Positions 17,563 to 25,433 of a DNA stretch of 64,000 bases are shown piece after piece. Position 1 is the first letter of the stretch; each line of letters starts with the position of its first letter. Source of the DNA: Flavobacteriaceae bacterium UBA3356. Its GTDB lineage: Bacteria > Bacteroidota > Bacteroidia > Flavobacteriales > Flavobacteriaceae. The notes below the pieces were generated by a model. That model was not told the DNA's origin. It saw only the letters and a program-made list of their open reading frames with translations, and made no database searches. A program made the position numbers and the translations under genes. The stretch is from NCBI GenBank assembly GCA_002360635.1, contig DEQW01000003.1, positions 146,966-210,965 of the forward strand. The letters are read 5' to 3'.

Positions 17563-18478
17563 AGACGCTAACATATATATTGCAGGTCATAAAGGCATGG
17601 TGGGGTCTGCTTTGGTGCGATTATTGAAAAAGCAAGAGTATACTAATGTAATTACTCGTACATCAGCTGAATTAGATTTAAGAAATCAATCGCAAGTAGC
17701 AGCATTTTTCACCCAAGAACAGCCGGAATACGTATTTATGGCAGCGGCAAAAGTGGGTGGAATAGAAGCCAATAATATCTATCGAGCCGATTTTTTGTAT
17801 GATAACCTACAGATACAAAACAATGTGATACACCAAAGCTATTTGCACAAGGTGAAAAAGCTTTTGTTTTTAGCCTCTTCCTGTATTTATCCTAAACTAG
17901 CACCCCAACCCATAAAAGAAGAATACCTGCTTACCGGAGTTTTAGAGCCTACTAATGAGCCCTATGCTATTGCAAAAATAGCAGGGGTAAAGCTATGTGA
18001 AAATTACAATAGGCAGTATGGGTGCAATTTTATATCGGTCATGCCCACTAATTTGTACGGTCCCAACGATAATTATGATTTAAAAACCTCGCACGTATTG
18101 CCAGCCTTATTACGAAAATTTCACGAAGCAAAAATGAATAAAAAAGATAGGGTAGAAGTCTGGGGTACAGGAAAACCAAAGCGAGAATTTTTACATGTAG
18201 ACGATCTGGCTGCTGCCTGTGTACATCTTATGAAAACATATGAGGGGAATATATCAGTAAACGTAGGGACTGGCAAAGATATTACTATTAAAGAACTAGC
18301 CGAAACCATTAAATCAATAGTAGGCTATGATGGAACAATTCATTTGAATACAGATAAACCTGACGGTACGCCCAGAAAAGTATTAGATGTTGCCTTACTA
18401 CATAGTTTAGGGTGGCATCATACCATTGAATTAAATGAGGGAATCACTAAGGTTTACAACGATAAATTTTTAAATTGA
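17555..18478 (+). CDS. fcl: GDP-L-fucose synthase
   Basis: A 307-residue SDR that epimerises (C3, C5) and reduces GDP-4-keto-6-deoxymannose to GDP-L-fucose using NADPH. Seen: AGHKGMVGSALV (10-21), AAAKVGGIEANN (63-74), SSCIYPKLAPQPI (108-120) with the active-site Cys, and Tyr137-x3-Lys141 in EPYAIAKIAG. Together with gmd it shows that L-fucose is very likely a building block of the polymer. Confidence 0.97.
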   Translation: MNKDANIYIAGHKGMVGSALVRLLKKQEYTNVITRTSAELDLRNQSQVAAFFTQEQPEYVFMAAAKVGGIEANNIYRADFLYDNLQIQNNVIHQSYLHKVKKLLFLASSCIYPKLAPQPIKEEYLLTGVLEPTNEPYAIAKIAGVKLCENYNRQYGCNFISVMPTNLYGPNDNYDLKTSHVLPALLRKFHEAKMNKKDRVEVWGTGKPKREFLHVDDLAAACVHLMKTYEGNISVNVGTGKDITIKELAETIKSIVGYDGTIHLNTDKPDGTPRKVLDVALLHSLGWHHTIELNEGITKVYNDKFLN

Positions 18479-18484
18479 TACAGT

Positions 18485-19291
18485 GTGCTGATATCCATTA
18501 TTACAATCAACTATAACGATATAAAAGGGTTGAAAAAAACCATAACTAGTGTTTTGGACCAGACCTATCCCCCTATTGAGTATATTGTGATAGATGGCGG
18601 TTCTACCGATGGTAGCAAAGAGTACATTGAAACTCAAAAAGAACATTTGGCTTATTGGATAAGCGAACCCGATAGTGGAATTTACAATGCCATGAACAAA
18701 GGTATTGATCAAGCTACCGGTGACTATCTGCTGTTTTTGAATAGTGGAGATAGTTTTAACAATAAAGAAGTTTTAAAGAATTTTGTTTTATGTAAACCGG
18801 TTGAAGATATAGTTTATGGAAACTCCTTGTTTATATATCCAGATAAAGAAACCAAATTAAAAATCATGCCTTCAAAATTAGGAGGAATGACAATTTTTTA
18901 TAGAACCTTAAATCATCAATCTGTATTTCATAAGAAAAGTATTTTTGAAAATGGAAAAAGATATAATGAAGCTTATAAAATTTTGGCAGATTGGGTTTTA
19001 TACAATGAAGTAGTTTTGCTTGAGAAAGGTACCTATCGGCATATTAATTTTGTAATTGCAAACTATGATGCCAATGGTTTTAGCAGTAAACCTGAAAATA
19101 AAATTATAATGCAAAATGATAGGTATAAATTTTATTCGTCACGTATTGATTTTTTTATTCCTCACATACTTGAAAATTTTGAAAGTTTAAAAAACAAGAA
19201 AAAAATAGTAGTGCCAAAAGGAAAAGACAGGTTTTACAAAGCTTTTTTCTTAATAAAGAAAGCCCTGAAAATGATTTTAAAAGGATATTAA
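18485..19291 (+). CDS. Glycosyltransferase family 2
   Basis: A 268-residue GT-A enzyme of the WcaA/WcaE-like type. It starts at GTG 18485, 6 bases after the fcl stop. Seen: SIITINYNDIKGLKKTI (about 4-20), VIDGGSTDGSKEYI (about 36-49), SEPDSGIYNAMNKGI (about 59-73) and FLNSGDSF (about 80-87) in the place of the DxD metal site. The SEPDxGIYxAMNKG motif recalls colanic-acid WcaE-like transferases that use GDP-fucose, which suits its place next to gmd-fcl (inference). Confidence 0.88.
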   Translation: MLISIITINYNDIKGLKKTITSVLDQTYPPIEYIVIDGGSTDGSKEYIETQKEHLAYWISEPDSGIYNAMNKGIDQATGDYLLFLNSGDSFNNKEVLKNFVLCKPVEDIVYGNSLFIYPDKETKLKIMPSKLGGMTIFYRTLNHQSVFHKKSIFENGKRYNEAYKILADWVLYNEVVLLEKGTYRHINFVIANYDANGFSSKPENKIIMQNDRYKFYSSRIDFFIPHILENFESLKNKKKIVVPKGKDRFYKAFFLIKKALKMILKGY

Positions 19292-19311
19292 AGACAGAAG
19301 CATTTTTACCA

Positions 19312-20310
19312 ATGAAGAAAGGAGTTTCAATTATAATATGCACCTATAACGGCAGGGCTAGATTAGCCCATACATTATCGCATTTGGCAACCCAAAAAAG
19401 TACGTGTCCTGTTGAAATAGTATTTGTGGACAATAATTCTTCAGACGGCACAAAAGGGTTTGCCGATGATTGGTGGCGTAAAAATGGAAATCCGAATATT
19501 GAATATAAGTCGTTTTTTCAACCCATACCGGGTAAGTCTTATGCCCAAGAATTAGGCTATACAAAAGCGCAATATGAATATCTATTAATATGCGATGATG
19601 ATAACTGGCTCTGCGAAACCTATGTGCAAAACGCTTTCGAACAAATGAAAAAAAAACCTAAAATCGGCGCTTTGGGCGGATGGTGTGAAGCCGTTTTTGA
19701 AAACAAAAAACCAGAATGGTTTGATACATATGCGAAGTATTTTGCAGTTTCCAAACAGGGAAAAGAAAGTGGCGATATTACTAATAAAAAAGGCTGTCTC
19801 TTTGGAGCAGGTATGGTAATTAGAAAAAGTCATTGGCTTCAGTTAAATGCACTCGGATTTACCCCTTTGCTTACATGTAGGAAAGGAGACACCTTGAGCT
19901 CTGGCGGTGATACTGAATATTGTTATGCATTACGCTTATTGGGTTATAAAATATGGTATGATAAACGTTTATATTTTAAACATTGGATGCCAAAGGGTAG
20001 AATGAAACTATCCTACATTCAGAGACTTCGTAAAGCCATGTCGGAATCAAATTTTATAGTAAGTGTTTATGTGGATGAATTAAAAAATAGAGAGGTAACA
20101 CAAAAAACCTTTTATAAACGTGCATTTCGTTCTTTAAAGAATGATTTTCTTAAACAGTCTAAAAAAAGACTTAAAGGCTCTTTTGAAGAAAAAGAAATAT
20201 CTAAGGAGTATTTTAGAGGGCTATATAGATTAATTACTCAATATAGGGAATATTCAAAAAACCGAAATTCTATTAAAACTTGGCTTCCTCAAAATAACAC
20301 TACCAAGTAG
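19312..20310 (+). CDS. Glycosyltransferase family 2
   Basis: A 332-residue GT-A enzyme. Seen: GVSIIICTYNGRARLAHTL (4-22), VFVDNNSSDGTKGFA (about 39-53), LICDDDNWLCETYV (about 92-105) holding the DxD metal-binding site, and a mid-region GAGMVIRKSHW (about 165-175). A Lys-rich C-terminal tail (about 255-300) is consistent with membrane-surface association. Lies 20 bases after the previous GT2 and 1 base before the next gene. Donor and acceptor are unknown. Confidence 0.87.
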   Translation: MKKGVSIIICTYNGRARLAHTLSHLATQKSTCPVEIVFVDNNSSDGTKGFADDWWRKNGNPNIEYKSFFQPIPGKSYAQELGYTKAQYEYLLICDDDNWLCETYVQNAFEQMKKKPKIGALGGWCEAVFENKKPEWFDTYAKYFAVSKQGKESGDITNKKGCLFGAGMVIRKSHWLQLNALGFTPLLTCRKGDTLSSGGDTEYCYALRLLGYKIWYDKRLYFKHWMPKGRMKLSYIQRLRKAMSESNFIVSVYVDELKNREVTQKTFYKRAFRSLKNDFLKQSKKRLKGSFEEKEISKEYFRGLYRLITQYREYSKNRNSIKTWLPQNNTTK

Positions 20311-20311
20311 T

Positions 20312-21535
20312 ATGAGAAAGTCGATAGCCATAAAGGTTAAATCCTTCCCAAACGTATCCGAAACCTTTGTGGTTTCAAATATTGTCTTTGCCTTAAAAAA
20401 CAAGTTTAAGGTGCGGGTGTTCGTAGCTAAATATAGAGGGGTAAATAATTCGTCCCAAGCAGACACCTTGCAGCAATACAACCTAGAAGAAAAAATAGAA
20501 AAACCTTTTTCGTTCTCCAAATATCAAGTGGTTAGATGGTGCCAGCTAGCCTTTATGGCACTTCATCCACGGGTGTTGACCTATCTTTTTAAATATTATA
20601 AAAATAAATCAAAACGCAATATAAAACCCTTACTGGAACTATATCAATACCGTCATTTTAAAAAAAATGCAGTATGCCATGTACATTTCAACAATGCCCT
20701 GCATCCTTTACAAAAGTTAGCCAAAATTGGGTATATAGACCCCAAAGTAATTGTGTCTTTTCACGGTTTTGACGCATTTTTGGAAAATAAAGAAAGCTTT
20801 CAAAAAGCGTATGGTGCTTTTTATAGAAAGTATGTAAAGGCGGTAACCGTCAATTCTCAATACCTAAAACAGCAATTGCTTACTTTGGGTATTGACGAAA
20901 ATTTAATTCATATCATTCCCATAGGGATAGACATACTTGATTTTAAGGGAACAGAAAAGAAAATAATTCCCAAACACCCCATCAAACTTATAACCATTGG
21001 CAGGTTAGTACAACTTAAAGGACACACTTACGCCATCAACTGTGTAAGAAAATTAAGAGATGCAGGCTATTTGGTACAATATACCATTTGGGGTGCCGGA
21101 GAATCCTTGGATAAATTGCAAAAGCAAGTTGCTGAACTGGACTTGAAGGAAACGGTTTATTTTAAAGGGAAAGCCAGTCAGGAAGATGTAAAACACACCC
21201 TAAATGAAAGCCATATTTTTTTAATGCCCTCAACCTACGATGAAATAACCGGTAGAAGAGAAGCCTTTGGTTTGGTTTCCATAGAGGCACAGGCCATGGG
21301 CCTTCCCGTAATCGGGTTTAACTCCGGCGGCTTCCCGGATACCCTAAAAAGTGGCGTAACGGGTTTTACGGTAACTGATAGGAATATTACAGAGATGGCA
21401 GAAAAAGTTCAATACCTAATTGATAATCCCAAGGTGTATACCGCTATGTCTCAAGCTGCTATTGAACATGCAGCTTCCTTTGATCATCAATATACCACAC
21501 AACACTATATTGATTTATATGAAGAAAACTTATAA
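20312..21535 (+). CDS. Glycosyltransferase family 4 (GT-B)
   Basis: A 407-residue GT-B enzyme of the colanic-acid WcaL-like kind. Seen: NVSETFVVSNIVFAL (about 10-24), a family-typical acceptor loop; VSFHGFDAFLENKESF (about 149-164); donor domain start LITIGRLVQLKGHTYAI (about 229-245); and EAFGLVSIEAQAMGLPVIGFNSGG (about 324-347), the GT4 ExxxxxxxE site. It is the last gene of the first rightward block, with a family-1 palindrome 43 bases downstream. Confidence 0.88.
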   Translation: MRKSIAIKVKSFPNVSETFVVSNIVFALKNKFKVRVFVAKYRGVNNSSQADTLQQYNLEEKIEKPFSFSKYQVVRWCQLAFMALHPRVLTYLFKYYKNKSKRNIKPLLELYQYRHFKKNAVCHVHFNNALHPLQKLAKIGYIDPKVIVSFHGFDAFLENKESFQKAYGAFYRKYVKAVTVNSQYLKQQLLTLGIDENLIHIIPIGIDILDFKGTEKKIIPKHPIKLITIGRLVQLKGHTYAINCVRKLRDAGYLVQYTIWGAGESLDKLQKQVAELDLKETVYFKGKASQEDVKHTLNESHIFLMPSTYDEITGRREAFGLVSIEAQAMGLPVIGFNSGGFPDTLKSGVTGFTVTDRNITEMAEKVQYLIDNPKVYTAMSQAAIEHAASFDHQYTTQHYIDLYEENL

Positions 21536-21577
21536 TTTATCTTATTCATTTAAAAGTTAATAAATGTTTTAACTGTT

Positions 21578-21626
21578 GTCAGTTCAAGTGTTTTAGAAAA
21601 CCGATAAGGTTTTATAAATAGTGTCG
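21578..21626. repeat. Family-1 element after the first polysaccharide block
   Basis: A diverged copy: GTCAGTTCAAGTG, core stem AAAACC-GATAA-GGTTTT, end TAGTGTCG. It sits just past the last gene of the first block, and a T-run follows near 21632-21640, so it may act as a rightward terminator. Confidence 0.6.
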
Positions 21627-21680
21627 CAATCCCTTTTTTTATAAAAAAACTTTATATTCAGGCAACTTTATAAAACAAAA

Positions 21681-21707
21681 AAAGCGAGCCCTATAAGAAC
21701 TCGCTTT
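21681..21707 (-). terminator. Intrinsic terminator of the leftward DPAF-type gene
   Basis: Stem AAAGCGAG (21681-21688) with CTCGCTTT (21700-21707). On the minus strand the stem is followed by a T-rich run, the form of an intrinsic terminator for the gene at 21729-22481. It may work in both directions for the convergent genes. Confidence 0.8.
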
Positions 21708-21728
21708 CTGTTATCAACACCCTTCGGG

Positions 21729-22481
21729 TTATAAAATTTCAATCAGCTGCAGCGCATTGTGCGCGCCATTGTTGAGGGCATACTGCATCCCATTGACCTC
21801 TTGGAAAAATGCTATTTTTAAAAAATAGTAACTTTCACCAGTTCCGGCTGCAGCAGCAGCTGGGGTAAGGGTAACAGTATTGGCAGTACCGGTAATGGGT
21901 ACATTCATCTCTGGGCTCAGCTGTAGGTCATACCCATCAGGATCGCTAAAGTCCAGATTTAAAAAACCACTGCTAAAACTAACATGCGTTGCTCCGTCAG
22001 GAACGGAAATCTGTTGAGCGGGATTTAAATCTGTGATAACCACCTCTCCGGTAACAGTGTCAAGCGTATAATTACTTAGTAACACACTGTCCATATTGGC
22101 GCGATTATTAAAGTCAAAACCTTTTAACCAGGCTTTCCCATTGACCGTTGCCATACCGGTGGCTACATTGCGTTGCCCACGTATCGAAGTAAGATCTTCA
22201 TTTTTTACCTTACTCAGTACTTGGGTCAATCGTGAAGTAACACGATTGTCTTTAGCATTTGCTAATAATCCGGTAATGGCATGGCGTAAATGTTTACCAC
22301 TACGGTTAATTTCTCCAAATTCAGTTCCGTTTTCACGGGTTCGGGCAAAAGCAGGGTCAGTGGCCATACGTTTTTTACTTATTCCGCCTTTGGTACGGAC
22401 CATGTAACCATCTTGGCTTTTATAGAAAGTCAACTCATCCAGAGTCCCTTCTATTTTTATCAGGCTTTTTATTTTTGCCAT
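21729..22481 (-). CDS. Conserved Bacteroidota protein of unknown function
   Basis: A 250-residue soluble protein. The N-terminal half is highly basic: MAKIKSLIKIEGTLDELTF (1-19), then GYMVRTKGGISKKRMATD and DPAFARTRENGTEFG (about 42-56). I recall this N-terminal pattern from many Bacteroidota hypothetical proteins, but no function is known to me. The C-terminal half is beta-rich (QISVPDGATHVSFSSG) and ends with FFQEVNGMQYAL. No signal peptide or membrane segment. The start at 22481 is chosen because the basic conserved part begins there; a longer frame reaches 22547. It is the only leftward gene inside the polysaccharide locus, so it is transcribed against it. Confidence 0.75.
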   Translation of the reverse strand: MAKIKSLIKIEGTLDELTFYKSQDGYMVRTKGGISKKRMATDPAFARTRENGTEFGEINRSGKHLRHAITGLLANAKDNRVTSRLTQVLSKVKNEDLTSIRGQRNVATGMATVNGKAWLKGFDFNNRANMDSVLLSNYTLDTVTGEVVITDLNPAQQISVPDGATHVSFSSGFLNLDFSDPDGYDLQLSPEMNVPITGTANTVTLTPAAAAAGTGESYYFLKIAFFQEVNGMQYALNNGAHNALQLIEIL

Positions 22482-22681
22482 AATATTTAATTTAAGATGC
22501 CTTTGGACATCGTTATACAAAAGTTTAATAACCGTCTTTAAAAACAATCAAAATCAGCGCGCGCAAGCATGAGCTCCTACTTACAATATTTTCATTCAAT
22601 TACTTTTAAAGAACGGTTGTAACAAACCTACAACCCTTTGTTGCCTATTGCAACTACTAGGTTCTGTTGGTGTTTGCTTTA

Positions 22682-22702
22682 GCTTTTTTAGCTTAAAAAA
22701 GC
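22682..22702. other. Short perfect hairpin in the 22.5-23.3 kb gap
   Basis: GCTTTTTTA (22682-22690), 3-base loop, TAAAAAAGC (22694-22702). Located about 200 bases upstream of the leftward gene at 22481. Neither side has a convincing poly-T tail, so it is not called as a terminator. The rest of 22482-22815 shows nothing I can name. Confidence 0.4.
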
Positions 22703-22815
22703 AGAAAAGAGGCTAATAAGAGCTATAAAATCCGTTTGAATACATGTAGTTCCGTTTAAGCACGTTTAAAGCTATTTGTACCGCTATTTTGTAGGAAGGT
22801 TTCAGTGTAGTTAGT

Positions 22816-22859
22816 GTATGGATACTGTATAGATACTGTATGGATAGTGTATGGTAATT
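22816..22859. repeat. Tandem 11-bp repeat, four units
   Basis: GTATGGATACT, GTATAGATACT, GTATGGATAGT and GTATGGTAATT follow one another (22816-22859). The period of 11 differs from the heptamer family and appears only here in the window. Confidence 0.8.
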
Positions 22860-22877
22860 AGTAAAAGGGTAGAAGAT

Positions 22878-22933
22878 GTCAGTTCGAGTGATTTCAGATG
22901 TCCTGAAAGGACAAATGGAATAGTATCGAGAAC
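22878..22933. repeat. Family-1 palindromic element
   Basis: GTCAGTTCGAGTG ... TAGTATCGAGAAC with core TGTCC-TGAAA-GGACA. A diverged trailing segment (AATAGCCTGTACTGAAC, about 22970-22985) resembles parts of the copies at 4899 and 39830. Confidence 0.8.
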
Positions 22934-23152
22934 CGGGTGATTTAAATTCCCTATAAGATAATCCAAATAGCCTGTACTGAACATTGCCAAAGTAATTCGA
23001 ACACTAGATACCTGACCGAATACAGCATTCAAGTAAGTGCTAAAAAAAATGTCACAACCATTCCCAAACCCTTGTTTTATGTTTGTAGTAGTAAAATTAA
23101 AGAAGGAGTTGTGTTTTTTAAAGTAAATAGTAAAAGCGTACTAAACTAGGTT

Positions 23153-23226
23153 AAATGTTAAAAACTTTGCTAAAATGTTAATAGTTTTTAAGTTGAATAA
23201 AGAAGTAAAATGTTAATTTTAACATT
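23153..23226. promoter_or_regulatory. Possible operator: AAATGTTAA repeats and an 18-bp palindrome
   Basis: AAATGTTAA occurs at 23153-23161, 23173-23181 and 23208-23216; the last lies within the perfect 18-bp palindrome AATGTTAATTTTAACATT (23209-23226). The sites lie 90-165 bases before the small putative DNA-binding protein at 23318. The spacing and symmetry suit a dimeric regulator binding its own promoter region, but nothing proves binding. Confidence 0.4.
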
Positions 23227-23317
23227 GTAAATCAATTAGTAACTAAATGCTTAAAACCAAGTAACATGAAACAAGTGAAGAATTCAGGTGTACACCATCA
23301 GATGGTACGGCACCGAC

Positions 23318-23554
23318 ATGAAAAAAGTAAAGTCAATGCGACGATTAGTAATCCAAACACAAGATGTTCAAGCATTAATGGCAGTTAGCGCCGGGTATGC
23401 ACGCAGAATCTTAAGAGAAATAAAAAAAGCCGTAGGCAAGGACAAAAAGAAACCGGTAACTATTAGGGAGTTTTCGGAATACATGAGTCTAGACTACCAA
23501 GAGGTGCTCGATGAAATTAATGGGACATACCAAAAGACCTCAAAAGCTACCTGA
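23318..23554 (+). CDS. Small conserved-type protein, possible DNA-binding
   Basis: A 78-residue basic protein, no signal peptide. Residues 11-29 (VIQTQDVQALMAVSAGYAR) and following RRILREIKKAVGKDKKK read as a helix-turn-helix-like unit, then PVTIREFSEYMSLDYQEVLDEI resembles a second helical pair as in excisionase/MerR-like small proteins. The start could be ATG 23318 or an upstream GTG at 23288; 23318 keeps the compact domain. A different short frame starting MKQVKNSG at 23266 overlaps it and could be a leader peptide or nothing. AAATGTTAA motifs lie upstream. Role as a regulator of the locus is inference only. Confidence 0.55.
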   Translation: MKKVKSMRRLVIQTQDVQALMAVSAGYARRILREIKKAVGKDKKKPVTIREFSEYMSLDYQEVLDEINGTYQKTSKAT

Positions 23555-23779
23555 CCCAATATTTTCCAAATATTCATCCTTTCAATTTTCAACTCCTTTT
23601 TTTGCCACTTTTTGCCATTATGGCTTTCTTCCCAATTCAATCCTTTATAATATTTATACTAAGTCCTCCTGCTGGTTAGCAGTTTAAACCCTCCCGCACT
23701 CAATATATAATCTCTAATCCTACAACAAAAGAAAATCGCTAATCAACAACTTTCGTTTCTCGAAGCCTTTTCAACGTAG

Positions 23780-23980
23780 GTGAAACAACCGACAACAGAA
23801 ATCCGGCAACCCAAAATCTTTTTCTTATTTTTGAAACTAAAAAAATTCCCTGTGACTAAAAAAAATCCTTTAGTTTCCATAATCATCCCCACCTACAATT
23901 GCGTACATTTAATAGGGAGACGTTGGATTCCACGTTGGCGCAGACCTACTAAAACTGGAATGTATAGTCGTGGGTGATGG
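23780..23980 (+). pseudogene. Relic of a GT2 glycosyltransferase 5' end
   Basis: From GTG 23852 the frame reads VTKKNPLVSIIIPTYNCVHLIG, the start of a GT2 domain. Near 23913 the reading shifts: the next frame carries ETLDSTLAQTY, a stop, NWNV, another stop, matching ETLDSVLAQNYQNWECIVVDDG of the intact GT2 gene at 30630. So a frameshift and at least two stops destroyed it, and the rest of the gene is gone. Heptamer-like units (ACAACCG, ACAACAG; 23786-23812) lie directly upstream. Probably a remnant of duplication or recombination among tandem GT2 genes. Confidence 0.75.
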
Positions 23981-24001
23981 GGTTTAAGAATCCTCAGCAA
24001 T

Positions 24002-24193
24002 ATGAGCACTGCGAGGGGCAACTTGGCAACCACATTAGGGATGATTCACTATGATGATTTTTTCAGCCACTCTGGCCACTTTGGTATTTCTTTTTGTGAC
24101 GTAAATATTAAATTAACTTTTCAAGCCATTCCATTGTCTATTTTAGAAGTGAAAAAGGGACAAACATTAAAAATAGTGGTTGACGCTTATTGA
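24002..24193 (+). other. Short open frame, possible gene fragment
   Basis: A 63-codon frame right after the GT2 relic. Its second half (GISFCDVNIKLTFQAIPLSI, LEVKKGQTLKIVVDAY) has protein-like composition and could be the C-terminal remnant of an unidentified gene. No family is recognised, and no ribosome-binding context was found. The rest of the 23555-24300 gap has only an imperfect CTGCT-AGCAG hairpin at 23669-23682. Confidence 0.25.
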
Positions 24194-24270
24194 AAAAGGG
24201 TTTTTTGAAATGCAATTTCCAATTTTCAACAATTATCTATAGATTGTTAACCCTATAATCACACTTTTTT

Positions 24271-24278
24271 TACTTTTG
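24271..24278 (+). promoter_or_regulatory. Putative -7 box before the second polysaccharide block
   Basis: TACTTTTG matches TAnnTTTG exactly and lies 22 bases before the ATG at 24301. A TTG at 24244-24246 is 24 bases upstream of the box, slightly far for a -33 element. Confidence 0.5.
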
Positions 24279-24300
24279 AAACTCAATAAGCCATATTTTA

Positions 24301-25254
24301 ATGCTACGGAATAAAAAACATATATCTATTCATGTCCATTTTTTTAAAAAAAGACTTTCTAAGTTAATAAAATCGATTTATTACGGAGATAAATACTTAT
24401 ATACCAGAAGCCAAACTTTAAACTATGACATCTCTAAACCATTGGTGTTAATATATACTATGGGGAAAGTAGGTTCTACATCAATTTATGATTCCCTCAA
24501 ACTACATTCTTCCTTATTTAACACCATACATGTACACACTTTAAATAATAAACATTTAAAAAATAGGGAACATTACATCAAAAAAGAGGTTTATAAAGAC
24601 AATAACTATTCAAGACATATTTACACGCATTTGTTGTGGAAGCCTCAATGGATAAATAAATTGTTAAAGAAAATCAATAAACCAATTAAAATTATCACTG
24701 TTGTTAGAGAGCCCATAAGCAGAAATATCTCTTTATTCTTTCAATGGATAGATTTTGAAGAAACGAAAGACTCCTATATCTTTAAATCTAGAAACAATAA
24801 ATACCCTTTTACAATTGAAACTGAGAAAGATAATTTGACAGGTTTATATGATATATTTTTAAATCATTTCACTTCCAATTCTCATAATGAATGGTTGAGA
24901 GAAGAATTGTTTAATGTTTTTAACAAAAACCTTCTGGCTGTTCCTTTTGATAAAGATAAAGGCTTTTCAATAATACAAAAAGAAGGGTTTAACCTCTTGA
25001 CCTTAAAACTCGAAATGTTAGATCATACTTTTGAAAATGCGATGGAAGACTTTATTGAGGAAAGAATAACACTGGTAAAGGCAAATGAAGCAAACACAAA
25101 AAACATTAAAGAAATTTATTCTCGGTTTAAGACAGAAATACGCTTTCCTAAAAGTTATATTGATAATATATTGGATTCGCAATACGTACAACATTTCTAT
25201 ACGCTCAAAGAAATAGAAACATTTAAATTAAAATGGTATAAGCAATCCTTTTAA
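24301..25254 (+). CDS. Sulfotransferase-like capsular polysaccharide synthesis protein (NKWYS type)
   Basis: A 317-residue protein with P-loop-like VLIYTMGKVGSTSIYDSL (about 47-64) and a PAPS-3'-site-like KIITVVREPISRNISLFFQ (about 129-147). The combination with TMGKVGS recalls the putative capsular polysaccharide synthesis (NKWYS) family, which is related to sulfotransferases. It probably adds sulfate (or another group from a PAPS-like donor) to the polymer. It starts the second block, with its own promoter-like box at 24271. Confidence 0.75.
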   Translation: MLRNKKHISIHVHFFKKRLSKLIKSIYYGDKYLYTRSQTLNYDISKPLVLIYTMGKVGSTSIYDSLKLHSSLFNTIHVHTLNNKHLKNREHYIKKEVYKDNNYSRHIYTHLLWKPQWINKLLKKINKPIKIITVVREPISRNISLFFQWIDFEETKDSYIFKSRNNKYPFTIETEKDNLTGLYDIFLNHFTSNSHNEWLREELFNVFNKNLLAVPFDKDKGFSIIQKEGFNLLTLKLEMLDHTFENAMEDFIEERITLVKANEANTKNIKEIYSRFKTEIRFPKSYIDNILDSQYVQHFYTLKEIETFKLKWYKQSF

Positions 25255-25433
25255 TAGAACTAAAAAAATACTTACTTTGATTTGCAACTTACAAGATGTT
25301 ATAGGGCCTATAGAACACTTTTCAAAATAACATTAATTTAAATATTTAAGTAAGCCTCAGCAATTTTACTTATCTTGAAGCCCTGTTTAATTGATGTCAT
25401 TACTTTCATGATCCAAATAATAAAAAATTACTT

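Noticed and set aside
16450..18478. GDP-perosamine or GDP-rhamnose pathway
   Set aside because: Gmd is directly followed by a clear GDP-fucose synthase with Tyr137/Lys141; the aminotransferase at 25434 looks VioA-like and is far away.
22811..23032. Leftward frame of 73 codons
   Set aside because: Translates the 11-bp tandem repeat and a family-1 element; not protein-like.
23266..23391. Short frame starting MKQVKNSG overlapping the small putative regulator
   Set aside because: Only about 41 codons, out of frame with the better gene, no independent support; mentioned there as a possible leader.
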